The notes under the pieces were generated by a model that made no database searches, had not been told where the DNA came from, and saw nothing but the letters and a program-made list of their open reading frames with translations. The position numbers were made by a program, and so were the translations under genes. 64,000 nt of DNA from Anaerosalibacter bizertensis (GTDB lineage Bacteria > Bacillota > Clostridia > Tissierellales > Sporanaerobacteraceae), in the NCBI RefSeq assembly GCF_009696605.1, contig NZ_VULR01000013.1:1-64000 (forward strand), in the 5' to 3' direction. Below are positions 59,734 through 64,000 of the stretch, one piece after another. Position 1 is the stretch's first letter, and every line of letters begins with the position of its first letter.

Positions 59734-61305
59734 ATGAAAAGGATTGCCATATTAGGGAGTAGTGGAGGAAACTTATACAATTTAGGAGGCAAAGAGCCAC
59801 TTAAACTTCTAGGAGAAATAGAGACACAAGCTAGTTCTGCAGGAATAAAAATAGCTGCTATCCAATTTATAGGTGCTAAAGCTTCTATGGATAATGCTAA
59901 TGAAAGTACACTATCTAGATTATATACATGGAATTCAAGTGAAGAAAATATAGTTTTTTCTGAAGAAAAGGCTTTGAAGGAAGTAAATGGAGAGGCAAAG
60001 AAAGTAGATAGTATAATTGCAAAAATGATTGAGGATGGAAAGGTTCAAGGTCTAGTCCTTATGAGTTCTGATCCTGAAGGAGTAAATAATTTATCTATAA
60101 AAGCAGCTGCTAAGAAAGATATACCTATAGTAGGTACTGGCGGAACTTCCATGGCTACAATACAGTCCATGGGAGGAAAAGTCATAGCAACATCTGGAAC
60201 TACTGGTACTACCAATAGGACTAGAGCAGTAGCAGCTATACAATCCTTAAGTAGGCATTGGGGTTTGAAATATAAACCTGTAATAAGCTCATCAGGAAAA
60301 TCCTCTCAGAATCTAGATGAAAACATTTTCCAGAGAATAAGCTTTAGAGGAATTATGATGGCAGCAATACCAGGATTTATAGCAATGTCTATAGTGTTAG
60401 CTTTAAGCAAAATACCAGGATTGGCAAAATTAAATGATGCTTTTGACTTATTAATAAAAGGTCTTCCGGTAGTAGTTGCAGCTATTGCTGCAAATCAAGT
60501 TTCAGGATTAGATGAAGTTGGCATAGTAGCAGGGGTAGTTGCCGGCATGCTTTCTATTGATGGAGGACTAATAGGAGGATTAATAGGGGGGATATTGGCA
60601 GGGATATTAGCCTTTTATTTAATTCAATTAGCTCTTAGGTGGAATTTTCCAGGAACCACAGCAAATATAGTAGCAGGTGGTCTTTCAGGGTTGATATCTG
60701 GTCTAATAGTATTTTTCCTAATATCTCCAATAGCATTGAGCCTTGGAAATGGTATTAGATATATAATTGAATTAGCACTAAATTATAACTCAATTGTTGC
60801 AGGAGCTATTGCAGGATTGTTGATATGGCCTGCAATTATAGGTGGAGTATACCATGCTGCTATTCTACCCATAGTATTATTGGAAATGGAGAAAACGGGT
60901 GCAAGCTTTTTAGGAGCTATAGATATGACTGGACTTGTTATGGTATCTGCAGGTATAACTTTAGCTAATATAATTTACCCTAAACAAAAGAGTGAGTCAG
61001 CAATTGCAGTGCCAGGATTTTTAATAAATATTGCTTTTGGAACATTTGTAGAAGCTTCATATCCATTTATGTTTTCAGATAGATTAATTTTTATAGGGGC
61101 AATATTATCAGCAGCACTATCAGGCGTATTTGTTGGAATATTTAATGTTAAAGGTACAGCATATGTTCCATCTGTAACTGCTCCAGCATTATCAAATAAT
61201 GCATTAGGATTTACAATAAGTATGATTATAGCTTTAGTTTCCTCATTCTTAATAACATTATTTGCAAATAAAATAAGTAGAAATAAGCGAAACAAGGAGG
61301 CATAA
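59734..61305 (+). CDS. Glycine-rich domain fused to a PTS EIIC-like permease
   Basis: A 523-residue protein of unusual build. Residues 1-185 form a soluble domain with ILGSSGGNLYNLGGKEPLKL, VLMSSDPEGVNNLSIKAAAK and a VGTGGTSMATIQSMGGKVIA loop, loosely recalling Tm-1-like/UPF0261 proteins (inference). Residues about 205-515 are a membrane domain with about ten helices resembling PTS EIIC proteins (GGVYHAAILPIVLLEMEKTG, AFGTFVEASYPFMFSDRLIF). No EIIA or EIIB signature is present here or in the neighbours. The frame opens at 59671, but ATG 59734 with AAAGGAGGA is right, because the earlier part is promoter. Probable sugar or sugar-derivative transporter, mechanism unclear. Confidence 0.7.
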   Translation: MKRIAILGSSGGNLYNLGGKEPLKLLGEIETQASSAGIKIAAIQFIGAKASMDNANESTLSRLYTWNSSEENIVFSEEKALKEVNGEAKKVDSIIAKMIEDGKVQGLVLMSSDPEGVNNLSIKAAAKKDIPIVGTGGTSMATIQSMGGKVIATSGTTGTTNRTRAVAAIQSLSRHWGLKYKPVISSSGKSSQNLDENIFQRISFRGIMMAAIPGFIAMSIVLALSKIPGLAKLNDAFDLLIKGLPVVVAAIAANQVSGLDEVGIVAGVVAGMLSIDGGLIGGLIGGILAGILAFYLIQLALRWNFPGTTANIVAGGLSGLISGLIVFFLISPIALSLGNGIRYIIELALNYNSIVAGAIAGLLIWPAIIGGVYHAAILPIVLLEMEKTGASFLGAIDMTGLVMVSAGITLANIIYPKQKSESAIAVPGFLINIAFGTFVEASYPFMFSDRLIFIGAILSAALSGVFVGIFNVKGTAYVPSVTAPALSNNALGFTISMIIALVSSFLITLFANKISRNKRNKEA

Positions 61306-61307
61306 AT

Positions 61308-62144
61308 ATGTTTATTGCGGACATGGAGAGAAAAAGAAAATTTGGATATAAAAAAGTAATAGAGGCTATAGAAGCACATAACGGAACTACTATATTAAGT
61401 ACTGGAATTACAGGAGATGATGCTAGATTAGCAAAAGCTGTAACAGAAGCAGGAATTAAATTGATAGAGCCTAATCATCCTGCAGTAGCTTTAGCTAGAG
61501 GATTTAAAGGTGTAGTAAATATGCATGATGCTGAACAAATAAGACATGAGCTTCCGATTGAAGAGATGATTAAAGTAACTAGAGGGGTTAGAAATGTAGT
61601 TGAAAAAGATGTATACATTACTGTAGGAATACCAGGAGGATTTTGTGAATTAGTCCCAGTACAATTATCAGATGAAGTATTTTTAGAGCTATCGAAGGCG
61701 GGAGCTGATGGTCTTCATATTCACAAAGTAAGTTTAAAAGATCTAGAAGAAATAGTAGAAAGAGCACATAAATATGGTTTATTAGTAGATGCATATATAG
61801 GTCATCCTAATGATCTTCATGCTTTTGGCATACCAGCAGAAACACCAGAAGAAGTAGCTAAAGTAGCAAAAGATATGGAAAGTATAGGAGTTGATTTTAT
61901 AGGTCTTATGACTGGTATGAGTTATGAAGGTGTTGAAGCAGGAGAGATCCATCCAGTAGTCAAGGAAAGAGTAGAAGCGTTAGTATCGGCGGTAAATGTT
62001 CCTACTCTTGCAGAAGGTGGTATAAATCTAGACAATTATGAAGCTTTTAAGAATACAGGTATAAATATAATAGTAGTAGGTACTGCTATAGATGATGTAG
62101 TTAAGAAATCAGCACAGGACTTAGTAAAACAGTTTATTGGCTAG
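61308..62144 (+). CDS. HisA/NanE-like phosphate-binding TIM-barrel protein
   Basis: A 278-residue cytoplasmic TIM barrel. The C-terminal phosphate-binding signature is clear: VPTLAEGGINLDNYEAFKNT followed by IIVVGTAIDD, as in HisA, TrpC and N-acetylmannosamine-6-phosphate epimerases. Earlier strands hold GADGLHIHKVSLKDLEEIVE, VDAYIGHPNDLHAFGIPAE and GVDFIGLMTGMSYEG. It likely isomerises or cleaves a phosphorylated sugar delivered by the preceding transporter. ATG 61308 follows AAGGAGG, two bases after the previous stop. No named enzyme can be assigned. Confidence 0.75.
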   Translation: MFIADMERKRKFGYKKVIEAIEAHNGTTILSTGITGDDARLAKAVTEAGIKLIEPNHPAVALARGFKGVVNMHDAEQIRHELPIEEMIKVTRGVRNVVEKDVYITVGIPGGFCELVPVQLSDEVFLELSKAGADGLHIHKVSLKDLEEIVERAHKYGLLVDAYIGHPNDLHAFGIPAETPEEVAKVAKDMESIGVDFIGLMTGMSYEGVEAGEIHPVVKERVEALVSAVNVPTLAEGGINLDNYEAFKNTGINIIVVGTAIDDVVKKSAQDLVKQFIG

Positions 62145-62148
62145 AAAT

Positions 62149-62190
62149 TAAAGATTCTCAGGATTTCAATTGAAATCCTGAGAATCTTTA
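62149..62190 (+). terminator. Bidirectional terminator of the sugar operon and gntR
   Basis: Palindrome of 20-base perfect arms 62149-62168 and 62171-62190 between convergent genes. Confidence 0.85.
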
Positions 62191-62192
62191 TA

Positions 62193-62918
62193 TTATAATT
62201 TTCTTGGCATACTTGCAAAAAATATATATTTATTCCCAATGTAGAAACATTCAACAAAATATAGAGGCTTTTTGTTATCTAAATAGACAATACAACTCAT
62301 TTTAAGCATAGCTGAATTTTTTTCAATGTTTAGCTTTTTAGCAATTTCTGCATCACATTTTTCTGCTTCTAAATAAATATTTCCATAATCCATATTTAAA
62401 CCGTATTCTTCCTCATATAGCTTATATAAAGAAGTATCTTTTTCAACTTTTATTCCTAGTCCTGGGCAAATATTTTTAGGTACATAAGTTATTTCATATG
62501 CCATAGGCTCATTGTCAGCTTTTCTTATTCTTACTATTTTGTAGACCTTTTCATCACCTTCTAATTCTAAGTATTTAGCAATTTTACTATCTGGAAATTC
62601 TAAACTGATATCGACAATATCATTGGAAGGTTTGAAACCTCTATTAATCATTTGTTCGGTAAAACTTTCTAGGGCAGTAAGCTTGTACCTAGATTTTACA
62701 TGTCTAACAAAAGTACCTCTTCCTGCTTGTCTGTATATATAACCTTCTTCAGATAGTTTTTGTAATGATTTTCTTATGGTATGTCTACTTACATTAAATT
62801 TTTTCATTAAGTCATATTCAGTGGGAAGTTGACAACCATCTTCCCAAAGTCCACTAATAATATTGTCTTTAATTTTATTATAAACTTTCAAATATAGAAA
62901 GTTATTTTTATTTTCCAC
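62193..62918 (-). CDS. GntR-family regulator with UTRA domain
   Basis: A 241-residue repressor of the HutC/UTRA branch, whose members sense sugar phosphates or related ligands. N-terminal winged HTH (about 8-75, LYLKVYNKIKDNIISGLWED, then QLPTEYDLMKKFNVSRHTIR) and UTRA ligand domain (about 95-235). Start is GTG 62918 with AGGTAGGTG upstream. It is convergent with the EIIC-like/TIM-barrel operon and divergent from the HTH-kinase gene. It probably controls the operon through the TGTACGGACA repeats. Confidence 0.88.
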   Translation of the reverse strand: MENKNNFLYLKVYNKIKDNIISGLWEDGCQLPTEYDLMKKFNVSRHTIRKSLQKLSEEGYIYRQAGRGTFVRHVKSRYKLTALESFTEQMINRGFKPSNDIVDISLEFPDSKIAKYLELEGDEKVYKIVRIRKADNEPMAYEITYVPKNICPGLGIKVEKDTSLYKLYEEEYGLNMDYGNIYLEAEKCDAEIAKKLNIEKNSAMLKMSCIVYLDNKKPLYFVECFYIGNKYIFFASMPRKL

Positions 62919-63054
62919 ATTTACACCTACCTTTAAAATCGTTATACATAATATACATTATATAATACTTAATATAATTTTACATTAATTATTATAATGT
63001 TGACAGTCTTATTGTAATAGTATACAGATAAATTTTTATAAAATAAATCTCATA

Positions 63055-63083
63055 TTGACAAAATATATGATTAATATTACTAT
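63055..63083 (+). promoter_or_regulatory. Promoter of the HTH-kinase gene
   Basis: TTGACA (63055-63060), 17 bases, TACTAT (63078-63083). Start expected near 63090, about 43 bases before the start codon. Confidence 0.65.
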
Positions 63084-63132
63084 AAATATAAGCAGTTGTT
63101 TATATAATAAACAAATATTAAGGGGTTATTTT

Positions 63133-64000
63133 ATGACTAATAGAGAAAAAGAAATATTAGAGCTTATATCTAAAAATCCAATGATATCTCAAAAAGAAGT
63201 AGCAAATATATTAGGTATTAGCCGATCTTCTGTAGCAGTCCATATTACAAATCTAATGAAAAAGGGCTATATACTTGGGAAAGGCTATATTGTAAAGACA
63301 AAGCCTTATATAACTGTTGTAGGAGGAGCTAATGTAGATATAATAGGTTTTCCCTATAATAAAATTGTAATGAAAGATTCAAACCCAGGGAAAACTAGTA
63401 TTTCACTGGGTGGAGTAGGTAGAAATATTGGTGAAAACCTAGCTAGATTAGGAATAGATACAAGGCTTATAACTGTCCTTGGGAAGGATACCTATGGAAA
63501 GCTTATTATGGAAGAGGGTTCGAAAATAGGGCTAAATATGTCTGATTCATTAGTAATTTCAGATGAACAGACTTCTACTTATCTAGGTATATTAGATGAA
63601 GGTGGAGATATGACCTTAGCTGTTTCTTCTATGGATATATTTGAAAAGATGACTATATCCTTTATAGAAGAAAAAAGGGATCTAATAGAAAATTCCATAC
63701 TTTGTATAGTAGATACCAATATAAATATAAAGACATTGGAATACATGGTTACTAATTTTAAAGTAGATTTCTTTTTGGACACTGTATCTACATCAAAGGC
63801 TAAAAAGGTAAAAGATATAATAGGATATTTCCACACTATAAAACCAAATAAACTAGAAGCAGAAATGCTATCAGGAATTGAAATAAACAATGAAGAAGAT
63901 TTGAAAAGAGCTTCTTATTATTTTATAAACAAAGGTGTGAAAAGAGTATTTATATCCCTAGGAGAGAAAGGCGTATATTATACTGATGGAAAGGTGGAAA
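63133..64000 (+). CDS. PfkB-family kinase with N-terminal HTH, pseudouridine kinase-like (partial)
   Basis: Runs off the right edge after 289 codons. Residues 1-60 are a winged HTH (ILELISKNPMISQKEVANIL, then GISRSSVAVHITNLMKKGYI) and the rest a PfkB sugar/nucleoside kinase (TVVGGANVDIIGFPYNK, SLGGVGRNIGENLARLGIDT, TVLGKDTYG, TIKPNKLEAEML). This HTH-PfkB layout is found in YeiC-type pseudouridine kinases, whose product goes to a pseudouridine-5'-phosphate glycosidase; that gene would be expected just past the edge. ATG 63133 follows AAGGGGTT. The C-terminal catalytic GxGD motif is outside the window, so activity cannot be confirmed. Confidence 0.82.
   Translation, partial: MTNREKEILELISKNPMISQKEVANILGISRSSVAVHITNLMKKGYILGKGYIVKTKPYITVVGGANVDIIGFPYNKIVMKDSNPGKTSISLGGVGRNIGENLARLGIDTRLITVLGKDTYGKLIMEEGSKIGLNMSDSLVISDEQTSTYLGILDEGGDMTLAVSSMDIFEKMTISFIEEKRDLIENSILCIVDTNINIKTLEYMVTNFKVDFFLDTVSTSKAKKVKDIIGYFHTIKPNKLEAEMLSGIEINNEEDLKRASYYFINKGVKRVFISLGEKGVYYTDGKVE

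Noticed and set aside
60975-61379. A 134-codon minus-strand frame spanning the transporter/TIM-barrel junction
   Set aside because: It crosses a real intergenic junction with a good ribosome site on the other strand and has no recognisable product.
1-64000. CRISPR array, tRNA or rRNA genes
   Set aside because: No regularly spaced repeats and no cloverleaf or rRNA-like segments were noticed on either strand.

Overview
The window reads as a chromosomal segment of a low-GC, Gram-positive, endospore-forming anaerobe. Spore genes (spmAB, a gerA/B/C set, spoIIR, sleB-ypeB, a sipL-like gene), lysine fermentation genes (kdd-kamABCDE), a SufCBDSU system without SufE, carbamate kinase and pyroglutamate uptake together point to an amino-acid-fermenting clostridium. 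A member of the Tissierellia or relatives of Acetoanaerobium/Clostridium sticklandii is the best guess; that placement is inference, because no rRNA is present.

Layout. 0.1-2.3 kb: spmA, spmB and an LD-carboxypeptidase. 2.3-4.1 kb (minus): a membrane chemoreceptor with an N-terminal heme H-NOX sensor. 4.2-17.8 kb: cell-wall and spore genes (SpoIID-amidase fusion, veg behind two consensus promoters, L,D-transpeptidase, SipL-like coat protein, ispE, germinant receptor, spoIIR, sleB, ypeB, murI). 17.9-27.0 kb: a PAS/AAA+ sigma-54 activator, a clear -24/-12 promoter, then the lysine fermentation operon, closed by two terminators. 27.1-32.1 kb: suf operon with a Fur-box-like site. 32.2-35.0 kb: small unknown genes, an ECF transporter S component and a degenerate chemoreceptor-like protein. 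35.4-39.7 kb and 47.8-51.2 kb: two very large secreted subtilases. 40.0-42.4 kb: OPT-family oligopeptide transporter and a PqqD-like protein. 42.4-45.0 kb and 51.3-53.1 kb: decaying DNA with remnants of an IS3-type transposase, a SPOR/glucosaminidase protein, an HTH_17-type regulator and a nucleoside phosphorylase, plus one intact gene bracketed by imperfect inverted repeats. 53.9-59.2 kb: LysM metallophosphatase, arcC, a Crp/Fnr regulator, a two-subunit pyroglutamate transporter and pyroglutamyl peptidase. 59.2-64.0 kb: a 35-codon candidate peptide gene, then a little-known sugar locus (glycine-rich domain fused to a PTS EIIC-like permease, a HisA/NanE-like TIM barrel, a GntR/UTRA repressor) and an HTH-PfkB kinase cut by the window edge.

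How it fits together. Secreted proteases, peptide uptake, pyroglutamyl removal and uptake, carbamate kinase and lysine aminomutases form a coherent route from extracellular protein to fermentable amino acids, with chemoreceptors for navigation and a sporulation/germination gene set for survival. Most transcription units end in strong intrinsic terminators. Two genes (the small membrane gene after ispE, and murI) have their ribosome binding sites inside long hairpins. The least characterised coding locus is the EIIC-fusion/TIM-barrel/GntR cluster at 59.7-62.9 kb. No tRNA, rRNA or CRISPR array was found.
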